From assembly GCA_030446285.1 (NCBI GenBank), contig JASUSC010000010.1, positions 1 through 36,718 on the forward strand: 36,718 bases of DNA. Reading direction: 5' to 3'. The first letter of the stretch is position 1. The number at the start of each line of letters is the position of its first letter. The notes below the pieces were generated by a model that was not told where the DNA came from, ran no database searches, and saw nothing but the letters and a program-made list of their open reading frames with translations. Source of the DNA: Eubacteriales bacterium (GTDB lineage: Bacteria; Bacillota; JASUSC01). The translations under genes and the position numbers were made by a program. Below are positions 24,411 through 33,692 of the stretch, one piece after another.

Positions 24411-25466
24411 GTGGCGGTAAACGAAGCCCGTTTATCTCTTCTGGACCGGTTTCTAACTTTGTGGATTTTTTTAGCTATGGCCTTAGGAGTGGCTGTGGGA
24501 TACCTCTTCCCCGGCGTGGCTGACCTTCTCAATCGGCTGTCGGTGGGGACCACGTCCATTCCCATTGCCATCGGCCTTATCGTCATGATGTACCCGCCTT
24601 TAGCTAAGGTCAACTATCGGGAGCTGTACAAGGTTTTCCAGAACAGGAAGGTATTAGCCCTCTCTCTTATCCAGAACTGGGTCATTGGCCCGGTGCTCAT
24701 GTTTCTTTTAGCCATCATCTTCCTGCGCGGTTATCCCGAATACATGGTGGGGCTTATTTTAATCGGCTTGGCCCGCTGCATCGCCATGGTCATTGTCTGG
24801 AACAGTTTGGCCAAAGGAGATACGGAGTACGCTGCCGCGCTGGTGGCTTTTAACTCCCTCTTCCAGGTCTTTTTCTACTCCGTCTACGCTTATATCTTCA
24901 TTACCATTCTTCCCGGTTTCTTCGGCCTGAAAGGGGCGGAGGTCCACGTTTCCATGGCGGAAGTGGCTAAGAGCGTGGGCATCTACTTAGGGGTTCCTTT
25001 TGCTGCCGGTTTTCTCACCCGCATGATTCTGGAACCGGCCAAGGGAAAGGAATGGTACGAGAAGGTTTTCGTGCCCAAAATTAGCCCGCTGACTCTCATC
25101 GCCCTCCTCTTTACTATCGTGGTTATGTTCTCCTACAAGGGGAACTACATCGTCAAACTACCTTTAGACGTGGTACGGGTAGCTATTCCTTTGGTTCTCT
25201 ATTTTGTGGTGATGTTTACGGTTTCCTTCTTCATCAGCCGCTGGCTGGGGGTTAACTACCCGCAGACGGCAACCCTTTCCTTTACGGCGGCCAGCAACAA
25301 TTTTGAATTGGCCATTGCCGTGGCGGTAGCCGTTTTCGGCATCAACTCCGGCCAGGCCTTTGCTGCTGTCATCGGTCCTCTCATCGAGGTGCCGGTGATG
25401 ATCAGTTTGGTCAACGTGGCCCTGGCCTGGCAGAAGAAATACTTTGCGGTCGAAGGCCAGCGGTAA
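24411..25466 (+). CDS. acr3: ACR3-family arsenite efflux transporter
   Basis: 351 residues with ten membrane segments. The key motif is [13 protein letters not shown] (Cys123), the cysteine known to be essential in ACR3 pumps, followed by [13 protein letters not shown] and, in the second half, [16 protein letters not shown] with its conserved glutamate. ACR3 extrudes arsenite (and in some cases antimonite) using the proton gradient. The GTG at 24411 is preferred because GGGAGG sits 8 nt upstream; the GTG at 24402 overlaps that site. It is the last gene of the arsenic/thiol locus and ends at a terminator. No arsR regulator is seen in the window. Confidence 0.94.
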   Translation: MAVNEARLSLLDRFLTLWIFLAMALGVAVGYLFPGVADLLNRLSVGTTSIPIAIGLIVMMYPPLAKVNYRELYKVFQNRKVLALSLIQNWVIGPVLMFLLAIIFLRGYPEYMVGLILIGLARCIAMVIVWNSLAKGDTEYAAALVAFNSLFQVFFYSVYAYIFITILPGFFGLKGAEVHVSMAEVAKSVGIYLGVPFAAGFLTRMILEPAKGKEWYEKVFVPKISPLTLIALLFTIVVMFSYKGNYIVKLPLDVVRVAIPLVLYFVVMFTVSFFISRWLGVNYPQTATLSFTAASNNFELAIAVAVAVFGINSGQAFAAVIGPLIEVPVMISLVNVALAWQKKYFAVEGQR

Positions 25467-25482
25467 GTGCGGGAACGGGATG

Positions 25483-25511
25483 GCGGGCCTACTGGTCCGC
25501 TTTTCTTTTTT
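25483..25511 (+). terminator. rho-independent terminator after acr3
   Basis: GCGGGCC (25483-25489) pairs with GGTCCGC (25494-25500), with one G-U pair and a TACT loop, followed directly by a T-rich tail. It closes the arsenic operon. Confidence 0.88.
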
Positions 25512-25595
25512 GCAGGCCGGAAAAATTATTGAGAAAAGTGACGGTGCATGTCACCAGGGAAAAGTAAAATAACTTTTGGAAAGGGGGAATAAGAG

Positions 25596-26048
25596 ATGAT
25601 ATGGTATTTTGCCTACGGTTCCAACATGGATGAGGAGCGGATGCGAAAGCGGGTGGGGACGTGGTCTGCCCGCGTGCCGGGAGTGCTTGCGGGCTGGCGT
25701 TTGGCGTTCAACAAACAGGCGGACAATAAGCCTGGCGAGGGCTATGCCAATATCGTACCTTCCTCGGACAGGACGGTGGAAGGAGTCCTCTACGCGGTGG
25801 ATGAGGAAGCGCTGGTGGTATTAGACCGCTACGAAGGGGTTCCTTGGCACTACCGGCGCGAGCGGCTGGCGGTGGAAAGAAAAGATACGGGGGAGACGGT
25901 GGAGGCCGTGGTCTACGTGGCGTGTCCGGAGAGGGTGCGGGAGGGGCTTAGACCATCCCGGGAGTATTTGCACCACTTGCTGGCCGGCAGGGACTGCCTG
26001 AGCGCGGAGTACATGCAGTGCTTGGAACGGGTGGAGACGGTGGATTAA
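25596..26048 (+). CDS. gamma-glutamylcyclotransferase-like protein
   Basis: 150 residues. It has the N-terminal FAYGSNM motif (Tyr7-Gly-Ser-Asn) that binds the gamma-glutamyl group, and the general-base glutamate in LDRYEGVP (Glu80), giving the barrel of the AIG2/GGCT family. It should release 5-oxoproline from gamma-glutamyl amines or dipeptides; the natural substrate in Firmicutes is unclear. ATG start with an AAAGGGGG site. It is a single gene with its own start region after the acr3 terminator. Confidence 0.88.
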   Translation: MIWYFAYGSNMDEERMRKRVGTWSARVPGVLAGWRLAFNKQADNKPGEGYANIVPSSDRTVEGVLYAVDEEALVVLDRYEGVPWHYRRERLAVERKDTGETVEAVVYVACPERVREGLRPSREYLHHLLAGRDCLSAEYMQCLERVETVD

Positions 26049-26177
26049 GGAAAATGTCGGGAAATATTAGCGACGCTCTTATGCTCTGACATTAGCGGAG
26101 TTCGGTTGCACTTCCGGTGTTCGTCCTTGACAGGAAGCGGTGTAAGGATTATAGCCTGGGGTAGGGTTTATTGGTGG

Positions 26178-26264
26178 GTCGATGCCGACGTCGTCTTGCG
26201 ATTTCTCACCGGCGATTCCTCGAAGATGGCTGCTAAAGCTCTGGAGTTTAATGAGACGTGTTGA
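26178..26264 (+). pseudogene. fragment of a VapC-type PIN-domain toxin
   Basis: 28 codons read VDADVVLRFLTGD, then a Met-Ala-rich helix, ending at a TGA. This is the characteristic first strand and helix of PIN ribonuclease toxins, including the first metal-binding aspartates, but intact VapC proteins are ~130 residues. No start codon with a ribosome binding site and no antitoxin gene remain. It lies in the otherwise gene-free space between the cyclotransferase gene and the ileS leader. Confidence 0.65.
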
Positions 26265-26317
26265 AAAAGCAGTTGCAGTAAAAGCGGAACGGGTGTCGGC
26301 CCTACGGGGTTCGCGTG

Positions 26318-26346
26318 TTGACTTCCTTCCCTTTTTTTACTATAAT
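26318..26346 (+). promoter_or_regulatory. ileS: promoter of the ileS T-box transcript
   Basis: TTGACT (26318-26323) and TATAAT (26341-26346) are separated by the ideal 17 nt. Transcription would start near 26353, just before the T-box leader. Confidence 0.85.
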
Positions 26347-26354
26347 TTCACGTA

Positions 26355-26618
26355 GCTTTAGATAGTGAAAGGCGAGGAAGGGGACGAGTAGTTCCGGTAC
26401 GACGTCCAGAGAGCCCGGGGCAGGTGGGAGCCGGGTCGTACGGGCCGGAATGAAAATCACCCCGGAGCTGCCGGCTGAAATCCCGATTTGAGCGGGAAGA
26501 GTAGGCGCGGCCGGTAAAGGGACCGTTATCCCCTGCAAAGGGCCTGCTCCCAGAAAAGCAGGAATCCGGGTGGTACCGCGGGTAAGCAATACCCGTCCCA
26601 TGGGGGACGGGTTTTTAT
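26355..26618 (+). promoter_or_regulatory. ileS: T-box leader, isoleucine specifier, upstream of ileS
   Basis: A canonical T-box leader. Stem I carries the specifier AUC (26456-26458) eight bases before the GCTGCCGG block, followed by the GAAGAGTAGGC segment and a perfect T-box core GGGTGGTACCGCGG (26568-26581). It ends in a terminator. Unacylated tRNA-Ile should permit read-through into the isoleucyl-tRNA synthetase gene; the specifier matches the gene. Confidence 0.95.
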
Positions 26619-26622
26619 TTTT
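26591..26622 (+). terminator. intrinsic terminator of the ileS T-box
   Basis: ACCCGTCCC (26591-26599) pairs perfectly with GGGACGGGT (26604-26612) around a four-base loop, followed by a T-rich tract. It is nearly identical in stem sequence to the pheA T-box terminator. Confidence 0.92.
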
Positions 26623-26649
26623 GGGGAAAAAACAGGAGGGGAGATTAAG

Positions 26650-29436
26650 GTGAGCAAACCCGATTATAGCCACACGCTCAATCTACCGCGCACGGAATTT
26701 CCCATGCGGGCCAACCTGCCCAAGAGAGAACCGGAGATTCTCAAGTTCTGGGAAGAGAAGAAAATTTACCGCAAGATGCAGGAAAAAAATGCCGGCCGAC
26801 CCAAGTTTATTCTTCACGACGGGCCTCCCTATGCCAACGGGGATATTCATTTGGGGCACACTCTCAATAAAATTCTGAAGGATATAATCGTGAAGTTTAA
26901 ATCGATGGACGGCTACCAGGCGCCCTTTGTCCCCGGCTGGGATACCCATGGTCTTCCTATCGAGCAGCAGGCGATTAAAGCCTTAGGGTTGAATCGCCGC
27001 CAGATTTCGCCCCTGGAGTTCCGGCAGAAATGCAAGGAGTACGCCCTGAAATACGTGAACATCCAGCGGGAACAGTTCAAGCGGCTGGGTTGTTTCGGCG
27101 ACTGGGATAACCCCTACCTCACGCTGCAGCCCCATTACGAAGCCCGGCAAATCGAAGTTTTCGGCGAGATGGCCAAGAAGGGTTACATTTACAAAGGCCT
27201 CAAGCCCGTTTACTGGTGCGCCGAGTGCGAGACGGCTCTGGCCGAAGCGGAGGTGGAATACGGGGACAAAAAGTCGCCCTCCATTTACGTCAAGTTCCCG
27301 GTGAAGGACAGCCGCGGCCTTTTTGATGCGAAAAGGACCAGCGTCGTTATCTGGACCACCACCCCCTGGACTCTGCCGGCCAACGTGGCCATCTGCTTGC
27401 ATCCCGATTTCGAGTACGTGCTGGTGCGGGCCGGTGACGAGAAACTCATCGTCGCCCGGGGACTGCTGGAGCAGTTTGCCCAGGAAGTGGGCTTGCAGGA
27501 CTACGAAATTCTCCAGTCCTTCACCGGCCGCGACCTGGAGTACGTGACCTGTTTCCATCCCTTCTTCGAGCGGGATTCCCTGGTCATCTTAGGGGAGCAC
27601 GTAACCTTGGAGCAGGGTACCGGCTGTGTTCACACTGCTCCCGGTCACGGTTTAGAAGACTTTATCGTCGGCCAGCAGTACAACCTGCCGGTAATTTCTC
27701 CTTTGGACGATCAGGGCCGATTTACCGAGGAAGGTGGACCTTTTGCCGGCCAGACCACTGACGAGGCCAACCGGAATGTGGTGGAACTTCTCCAGGAGAA
27801 GGGGCTGCTGATGAAGCACGGGTACATTGTGCACCAGTACCCCCACTGCTGGCGGTGCAAGAAGCCCATCATTTTCCGGGCCACGGAGCAATGGTTTGCA
27901 TCCATCGACGGTTTCCGCCGCGAGGCTCTGGCGGCCATCGATACCGTCCGGTGGATTCCGGCCTGGGGCCGGGACCGCATTTACAACATGATTGCCGACC
28001 GGGGTGACTGGTGCATTTCCCGCCAGCGCACCTGGGGCGTACCCATTCCCATCTTCTACTGCGAGGAGTGTGGTAAGGAAATCATCGACGACCGTACCAT
28101 TGCCCACGTGCGCGACCTCTTTGCCGAGCACGGTTCTGACGTCTGGTTTGCCCGAGAAGCGGCGGAGCTGATTCCGCCTGGCTTCACCTGCCCCCATTGC
28201 GGCGGCAGCCGCTTCCGCAAGGAGACGGACATCATGGACGTGTGGTTTGACTCCGGTTCCAGCCACGCCGCCGTCTTGGAGGACAAGGAGCACTGGCCGG
28301 AGCTGAGCTGGCCGGCCGACCTCTATCTTGAGGGCAGCGACCAGCACCGGGGCTGGTTCAACTCTTCCCTGTGCACGGCGGTGGCCACCCGGGGCCAGGC
28401 TCCCTATCGGGCCGTTCTCACCCACGGCTTCTTAGTTGATGAGCAGGGACGGAAGATGTCCAAATCCTTGGGGAACGGTGTCGATCCCCTGGAGGTGATC
28501 GAGCAACTGGGGGCGGACATCCTGCGACTGTGGGTTTCTTCGGCCGACTACCGTTCCGACGTGGCTTGCTCGCCCAACATTCTCCGACAGATGGCGGAAG
28601 CTTACCGGAAAATTCGCAACACCTGCCGCTTCCTGCTAGGTAACCTCTATGACTTCAACCCCGCCACCGATACTGTGCCCTACGAGGAACTGCCCGAAGT
28701 GGACCGCTGGGCTCTCTTGCGCCTGCACAGGATGCTTAAGCGGGTGCTGGAGGCCTACCGCGAGTACGAGTTTCACATTCTTTACCACGCCGTCCACAAC
28801 TTCTGCGCCGTGGACATGAGTGCCATTTATCTGGACATCAGCAAGGACCGCCTTTACACCCTTGCTCCCAAGAGCAAAGAGCGGCGGGCGGTGCAGACCG
28901 TTCTCTACGAAGTGATCAACGTTCTTGTCCGCCTGCTGGCCCCTGTCCTCTCCTACACGGCGGAGGAAATCTGGCAGCATCTGCCGGCGCCGGACAAGGC
29001 AGAAAGCGTCATGCTCACCGACATGCCGGCGGTGAAGGAGGAATACTTAGACCCTGCTTTGGAAGAACGCTGGGAGCGGCTGCTGGATGTGCGGGATGAG
29101 GTAGCGCGGGCTTTAGAGCAGGCCCGGCGGGACAGGGTTATCGGTCATTCCTTGGATGCCAAGGTTATCTTAGGGGCAGAAGGGAACCTCTTCTCCTTCC
29201 TTAAGCAGTACGAACATGACCTGCCTATGCTCTTCATCGTATCAGCAGTGGAGCTGCGGGAAGGTGCCGTACCGGGTCTAAAAGGCGAAAAACTGCCCTC
29301 CCTGACCGTGGCGGTGGAGAAAGCTCCCGGTCGCAAGTGTGAGCGCTGTTGGACCTACAGCGAAAAAGTGGCGGCAGAAGGAGAAAAGGCGGGCCTGTGC
29401 GAAAAATGTGTGGAAGTTCTGGCGACAACGGGGTAA
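26650..29436 (+). CDS. ileS: isoleucyl-tRNA synthetase
   Basis: 928 residues, the usual bacterial length. Class I signatures are present: the HIGH motif as HLGH (67-70), the CP1 editing domain with [16 protein letters not shown], the [11 protein letters not shown] threonine-rich editing loop, KMSKS at 602-606, an anticodon-binding helical domain, and a C-terminal zinc site CERCW with CEKC. It charges tRNA-Ile and edits mischarged valine. The GTG at 26650 has AGGAGGGG 10 nt upstream, just after the T-box terminator. It is monocistronic, ending at a terminator. Confidence 0.98.
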   Translation: MSKPDYSHTLNLPRTEFPMRANLPKREPEILKFWEEKKIYRKMQEKNAGRPKFILHDGPPYANGDIHLGHTLNKILKDIIVKFKSMDGYQAPFVPGWDTHGLPIEQQAIKALGLNRRQISPLEFRQKCKEYALKYVNIQREQFKRLGCFGDWDNPYLTLQPHYEARQIEVFGEMAKKGYIYKGLKPVYWCAECETALAEAEVEYGDKKSPSIYVKFPVKDSRGLFDAKRTSVVIWTTTPWTLPANVAICLHPDFEYVLVRAGDEKLIVARGLLEQFAQEVGLQDYEILQSFTGRDLEYVTCFHPFFERDSLVILGEHVTLEQGTGCVHTAPGHGLEDFIVGQQYNLPVISPLDDQGRFTEEGGPFAGQTTDEANRNVVELLQEKGLLMKHGYIVHQYPHCWRCKKPIIFRATEQWFASIDGFRREALAAIDTVRWIPAWGRDRIYNMIADRGDWCISRQRTWGVPIPIFYCEECGKEIIDDRTIAHVRDLFAEHGSDVWFAREAAELIPPGFTCPHCGGSRFRKETDIMDVWFDSGSSHAAVLEDKEHWPELSWPADLYLEGSDQHRGWFNSSLCTAVATRGQAPYRAVLTHGFLVDEQGRKMSKSLGNGVDPLEVIEQLGADILRLWVSSADYRSDVACSPNILRQMAEAYRKIRNTCRFLLGNLYDFNPATDTVPYEELPEVDRWALLRLHRMLKRVLEAYREYEFHILYHAVHNFCAVDMSAIYLDISKDRLYTLAPKSKERRAVQTVLYEVINVLVRLLAPVLSYTAEEIWQHLPAPDKAESVMLTDMPAVKEEYLDPALEERWERLLDVRDEVARALEQARRDRVIGHSLDAKVILGAEGNLFSFLKQYEHDLPMLFIVSAVELREGAVPGLKGEKLPSLTVAVEKAPGRKCERCWTYSEKVAAEGEKAGLCEKCVEVLATTG

Positions 29437-29474
29437 AAGAGGACATGGGAAAAAACAACAGTAAAGGGGAGCAG

Positions 29475-29513
29475 CACCCGTCTCCTTGTGGGGAGCGGGT
29501 GTTTTTGTTTTTT
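29475..29513 (+). terminator. rho-independent terminator after ileS
   Basis: CACCCG (29475-29480) pairs with CGGGTG (29496-29501), and CTCC with GGAG inside, separated by a one-base bulge, followed by TTTTTGTTTTTT. Confidence 0.88.
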
Positions 29514-29660
29514 CGGGCGATAAAAACGATTTGGCGCGGCAGCAAAGTTTTGGCTGGAGGGCAATTTTTTTGCCCGGTGGCAGGATAAGGAAAAAGAGTG
29601 TCGAAGTTCAGCAATAATAATGTTTTTTGCCAAAACAAAGAAGGGAGAGGAAGGAGAGAG

Positions 29661-30117
29661 ATGGAAAACTGGCTGAAGATGTTTGCTTCTACCTGGTACG
29701 TGTGGCTACTTATTTTTTTGTTCTGGCTGGTGGGCCTTTTTTTGCCGAAGATAAGAGGCTTTTTTGGCGAAAAGTCGGTGGCTTTTTTTCTTTCCCGCCT
29801 CGACCCGGCCAAATCCAAGGTGCTGCACAACGTTATGTTACCGGCAGGCAGTAAAACTACCCAGATCGACCACATCGTGGTTTCCAACTACGGGATTTTT
29901 GTCATCGAAACCAAAAATTACGGCGGCTGGATAACATTATATTTCCATCGTGGCTTTTACCACCAGGGCCGACTTAAAAGTTAAAACCAGAACGCCGGTG
30001 GTTTACACCCCGCAACTGCTCAAGACTATTCGCCAGTACCGGGAAGAGACTATCCCCGACGATGTGCGGGACAGAGTTTATTGCTGCAAGTTTAAGTGGC
30101 GGGAAGGAAAAAAGTAG
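29661..30117 (+). pseudogene. NERD-domain membrane protein with an internal deletion
   Basis: From the ATG at 29661 (AAGGAGAGAG upstream), residues 1-35 hold a membrane helix, then GEKSVAFFLSRL and the NERD core DHIVVSNYGIFVIETKNYGGWI. NERD is a nuclease-related fold of the PD-(D/E)xK type; the E-x-K is present in VIETKN. Immediately afterwards the frame breaks and ends at 29984. The normal C-terminal half resumes in another frame as SIVAFTTRADLKVKTRTP and YTPQLLKTIRQYRE, stopping at 30117. About 60-70 residues that usually lie between these parts are missing, so this is a deletion pseudogene. It sits 80 nt upstream of the CRISPR genes. Confidence 0.82.
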
Positions 30118-30197
30118 TCGATTTTTGCGGAAAAAGCAGGAAAAACGCAAAAAATGGCAAATATTGTCCTTTAGCGAGCAAAGAAAGGAGGGCTTGA

Positions 30198-32450
30198 ATG
30201 AAAGAGCTTTACTTAGCGGCCCTTCTCCACGATATCGGCAAGTTCTACCAGCGGGCGGACAAGGAAATGCGCTATGAAAAACATGCTAGGGCTGGAAGTG
30301 TTTTTCTCAACCGTTTCCTCGCTGGCAGGCTTGCGAACGGGGAGAGGGACAGGGTGGTGGAGATGGTTGCCCGCCACCACGAGCCGCAGACTTACTGGGA
30401 CTACGTGCTGGCGATAGCGGATAAGCTTTCTGCCATGGAAAGGGAAGAACAGGAAGGGGAGAAGGGGGAGGCAGCAGCAGAGCCCTTAGTGGCCATCCTT
30501 TCGCGGGTAAAGCTGGGAGACAAGGGTGGGGAGGAAGCCTATCATCCCCTGCGCCTGCCGGACCCGAATAAGCCTTCCTATCCCGAGAAGGCGAAGGAGA
30601 AAGCCCTAAGGGAAGGCGACTATCGCGATTTCTGGCAGCAGTTTACCGGCGAGATGGAGAAGGTTTCTGACCTCGGGGATACGGCGGGAAGGCTTACCCT
30701 TTACTATCTCCTCCAGAAATATCTCACCGCCGTGCCCTCGGCAGCCTACTATTCCCGGACCACCATTTCTCTCTTTGACCATGCCCGCACCACCGCGGCC
30801 ATCGCCTTAGCTTTAGCCCAGGAGAAGCCGGAACATAAAGAGTTAGAGGAGATCCACGCGGCCCTTGTCAAATACCTGCTGGCGCCAGAAAAAGAAAGGG
30901 CACAGAGGGAAGAAGAGATACCGGCCCGGGAGAGGTTTTTCCTGTTGGGGGGAGATATCTCCGGCATTCAGGATTTTATCTACGACATTCCCATGGATGA
31001 TGCCGCCCGCAACCTGCGGGGGCGATCTTTCCTCGTCGCTTACCTGTGCCACTTTTTAGCGCGGTGGCTGGCGGCGGAAGAGGGACTGGCCGAAGCCAAC
31101 ATTCTCCTCGCGGGCGGAGGAAAATTCACCCTCCTCCTCCCGGCGGGGGCAGCCGGGCGGCTGGACAGTTACCGCGAAAAATTGGAGAGGGAGTTTTACC
31201 AAGCCTTTGGCGGGCGGTTGAAAGTGTTTTTAGCCGGTATCTCCTTGACTTACCGTGACTTTCTCCCAGGGAAAATAGCCGCCAAGTGGGATGAGTTAGG
31301 CGGAGAAATTGAACGGGCCAAAAGGCGTCCCTGGGGCTCTCTCCTTGCGGCGGGGGTGGACCTGTGGCAGCCCCGGGAGGATGAGGGCACCTGTCCCGTC
31401 TGCGAGCAGCGGCCGCGGGAGGAAGAAGGCTGGTGCTCTTTTTGCAGCAGCCTTCGCGACCTGGGCCAGATGGTGGGGCAGGCACGGGTGTTGGCGGAGC
31501 GGCGGCGGGAACCTCGGGGCGGGACCGTCCGCACTTTAGGGGATTTCTTCGCCCGCTTCGGCTGGGAAATGGTATTGAGCGAGAAGACGCAGCCGGGATA
31601 CAAGAATTTCCTTTTGGGCGGTTTCGATTTCATTGGTCAAAAATGTCAGGGCTTCTTCTTCGCCCCTGTATGGGAGCCCAAGGCTTTTGACTCCCTGGCG
31701 GAAAAAAGCAGCGGCCTTGCCACCTGGGGAGTGCTGCGGGGAGATGTAGACCACCTGGGGAGAATTTTTCGGGAGGGGCTGCCCGACCTCACCATCTCCG
31801 GTTTGGCTGCTCTTTCCCGATCGCTGAGCGAATTTTTCGGCCTTTACTTTGCCGGTCTTCTTACTAACTGGCGGGATGAGGTCTACCTGATCTACGCCGG
31901 CGGCGACGATTTCTGCCTCGTGGGAAGCTGGTCGGAGCTGCCCAGGGTAGCTCAGCATTTGCGCCGGGAGTTTTCCCGCTACTGCGCGAAAAACCCGGCC
32001 CTTACCTTCTCGGCGGCCATCCGCTTAGCGCCGGGGGTGAAGTTTCCCTTCTACCGGGTTGCCGCTGCGGCGGGAGACCTCCTCGAGGAAAAGGCCAAAG
32101 GCGAGGGAAGAAACCGCATTGCCTTCTTGGACCGGAGTTTCACCTGGGAGGAGTTTAAGGACGCGGAAGAAATAAAAAACCTCATTGTCCACATTATTAC
32201 CAACGGCGGCTCCCGGGCCCTTATCTCCATCCTGCGTTTCACCGGTCCTGTTGACGACTATCGGACGGCCTGGCGTTTAGCCTACCACCTGGCCCGCTAC
32301 CGGGATACCCTCGCCGGGGAGAAGCTCAGAGCGACGATGGAGGAGCTTATGGACCGGCTGTTGCCGGAGGACCGATATGTGTACCCATTCACGCTGGAAG
32401 TGGCCCGCTGGGCTGAATTAGAGACGCGAAGAGGAGGGGATGAAGAATGA
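30198..32450 (+). CDS. csm1: type III-A CRISPR Cas10/Csm1
   Basis: 750 residues. Domains in order: an N-terminal HD nuclease with HDIGKF (His11-Asp12), a first palm, a zinc finger with C399-x2-C402 and C413-x2-C416, a second palm with the cyclase motif GGDD (568-571), and a C-terminal helical domain. Both the DNase and the cyclic-oligoadenylate synthase sites look intact. In the Csm complex Cas10 is activated by target RNA, cleaves nearby single-stranded DNA and makes cA-type messengers. ATG start with AAAGGAGG. Its stop overlaps the csm2 start (ATGA), so the operon is translationally coupled from here on. Confidence 0.97.
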   Translation: MKELYLAALLHDIGKFYQRADKEMRYEKHARAGSVFLNRFLAGRLANGERDRVVEMVARHHEPQTYWDYVLAIADKLSAMEREEQEGEKGEAAAEPLVAILSRVKLGDKGGEEAYHPLRLPDPNKPSYPEKAKEKALREGDYRDFWQQFTGEMEKVSDLGDTAGRLTLYYLLQKYLTAVPSAAYYSRTTISLFDHARTTAAIALALAQEKPEHKELEEIHAALVKYLLAPEKERAQREEEIPARERFFLLGGDISGIQDFIYDIPMDDAARNLRGRSFLVAYLCHFLARWLAAEEGLAEANILLAGGGKFTLLLPAGAAGRLDSYREKLEREFYQAFGGRLKVFLAGISLTYRDFLPGKIAAKWDELGGEIERAKRRPWGSLLAAGVDLWQPREDEGTCPVCEQRPREEEGWCSFCSSLRDLGQMVGQARVLAERRREPRGGTVRTLGDFFARFGWEMVLSEKTQPGYKNFLLGGFDFIGQKCQGFFFAPVWEPKAFDSLAEKSSGLATWGVLRGDVDHLGRIFREGLPDLTISGLAALSRSLSEFFGLYFAGLLTNWRDEVYLIYAGGDDFCLVGSWSELPRVAQHLRREFSRYCAKNPALTFSAAIRLAPGVKFPFYRVAAAAGDLLEEKAKGEGRNRIAFLDRSFTWEEFKDAEEIKNLIVHIITNGGSRALISILRFTGPVDDYRTAWRLAYHLARYRDTLAGEKLRATMEELMDRLLPEDRYVYPFTLEVARWAELETRRGGDEE

Positions 32451-32869
32451 ACGGACAGGGGCACCAGAGTAAAAAAGGGCAAGCCGGAAGGGATGATGAA
32501 CTGAGAGAATTGAAAGCGAAGGTCAAGGTAGTAATCGACCCTAATCAGGATCCGGACGGAGCGGAACTGATTGCAGTGGCAAGAAAGATGGCTGAGGTTT
32601 GTGCAAGAAAAAACATGACCACCTCCCAGATTCGCCATCTTTTTCAGGAAGTCCAACAGATCAGAGGAGGAGAAGGTTTTCTCTATCAGGTAAACAAACT
32701 GCGCTACAAATTCGCTTATACGGCAGGAAGACATAGGGAAGTAAAACCCCTGCAACAGGTGGCAGAAGTTGCTTTGAGCGAAGTGAGAGACGAGAAAAAT
32801 TTGGCCCGCTTTCGCGACTTCTTCGAAGCGGTAGTGGCCTATCACCGCTACTTGGGTGGTAGAGAATAA
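32447..32869 (+). CDS. csm2: Csm2, small helical subunit of the type III-A complex
   Basis: 140 residues. After a charged N-terminus it has MTTSQIRHLFQEVQQI and LRYKFAYTAGRH, followed by LARFRDFFEAVVAYHRY, the typical helical Csm2 pattern. It forms the inner filament ('belly') that contacts the target strand alongside Csm3. It starts by ATGA overlap with csm1. Confidence 0.93.
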   Translation: MNGQGHQSKKGQAGRDDELRELKAKVKVVIDPNQDPDGAELIAVARKMAEVCARKNMTTSQIRHLFQEVQQIRGGEGFLYQVNKLRYKFAYTAGRHREVKPLQQVAEVALSEVRDEKNLARFRDFFEAVVAYHRYLGGRE

Positions 32870-32891
32870 AAGGCTTGAGGAGGGAACGGCT

Positions 32892-33692
32892 TTGCAGCTT
32901 ATCGGGAAAATTGTCATTAAAGGGAAGATCAAAACCCTCACGGGACTCCATATCGGCGGCGCCCAGGGGAACAAGGAGATCGGTGGTGTGGACAAGAGCG
33001 TGGTCAAGGACGCCGAGGGCAAACCCTACATTCCCGGCTCCAGCCTGAAAGGGAAGATGCGCTCCCTTTTGGAGCGGGAAAAAGGGAAGCTGGATAAATC
33101 CAAATTGTACCGGCTGAAAGATGACGGGGATGAAACCAAAAAAATCCGCATTCACATGTGCAACGAGGAAGGCTGTCCCATCTGCGTCATTTTTGGTCGC
33201 AACAACGTAAAGGGGAAAAAGATGGATGACGGAAACCCAATCAATATCACCAACACCACCCCCACTCGTCTCATCGTACGCGATGCCTATCTGATTGAAG
33301 AGAGTTTAGCTAAAGTGCGCGATAAGCTGGACTTGGAGTGGACGGAGGTCAAGTTTGAAAACTCCCTGGACCGCATCACCTCGGCGGCTAACCCCCGCCA
33401 GTTGGAGCGGGTGCCACGGGGAGCGGAGTTTGAGCTGGAGATGGTCTACTCCGTGCTCACAGAAGGAGATAAAGAGCGGTTTAAAGACGTTCTTGCCGCC
33501 ATGCAGCTTCTGGAAGACGACTATTTGGGCGGGTCGGGCAGCCGCGGCTACGGAAAGATAGCTTTTGAAGACCTGAAGCTCTTGTGGCGGCCGGCAGCTT
33601 ATTACCGCGGGGAGAAGGAAGAGAAGGAACTTGCTAGCGGAAATTTGGAGGCGCTGCAGAAGAATTTTAAACCTGAGGAGCTGAGCTGTTGA
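32892..33692 (+). CDS. csm3: Csm3, RAMP backbone and target-RNA nuclease
   Basis: 266 residues from the TTG at 32892, preferred because GAGGAGGG precedes it and the RAMP fold starts at once (MQLIGKIVIKGKI); an upstream GTG at 32856 lies inside csm2. The catalytic aspartate is Asp34 in GGVDKSVVKD, followed by PYIPGSSLKGKMR. A zinc motif is present (HMCNEEGCPICVIFG), and the C-terminus has the glycine-rich GGSGSRGYGKI. Csm3 polymerises along the crRNA and cuts bound target RNA at 6-nt intervals. Its stop overlaps csm4 (TGATG). Confidence 0.95.
   Translation: MQLIGKIVIKGKIKTLTGLHIGGAQGNKEIGGVDKSVVKDAEGKPYIPGSSLKGKMRSLLEREKGKLDKSKLYRLKDDGDETKKIRIHMCNEEGCPICVIFGRNNVKGKKMDDGNPINITNTTPTRLIVRDAYLIEESLAKVRDKLDLEWTEVKFENSLDRITSAANPRQLERVPRGAEFELEMVYSVLTEGDKERFKDVLAAMQLLEDDYLGGSGSRGYGKIAFEDLKLLWRPAAYYRGEKEEKELASGNLEALQKNFKPEELSC

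Noticed and set aside
21877-25466. Selenocysteine-assisted organometallic (Sao) locus
   Set aside because: The thioredoxin-like protein and permease would fit loosely, but no in-frame UGA/selenoprotein, MerB-like lyase or ABC genes are present, and ACR3 points to arsenic.
26127-26154. TTGACA with a TTATAG 16 nt later, a possible promoter
   Set aside because: It lies inside the toxin-gene debris and leads to no gene or recognisable RNA before the strong ileS promoter; chance is likely.
27652-28425. Long antisense reading frame within ileS
   Set aside because: It is a shadow of the GC-rich ileS codons, with no initiation site and no family features; similar shadows lie opposite the nitrilase, amidohydrolase and phosphatase-repeat genes.
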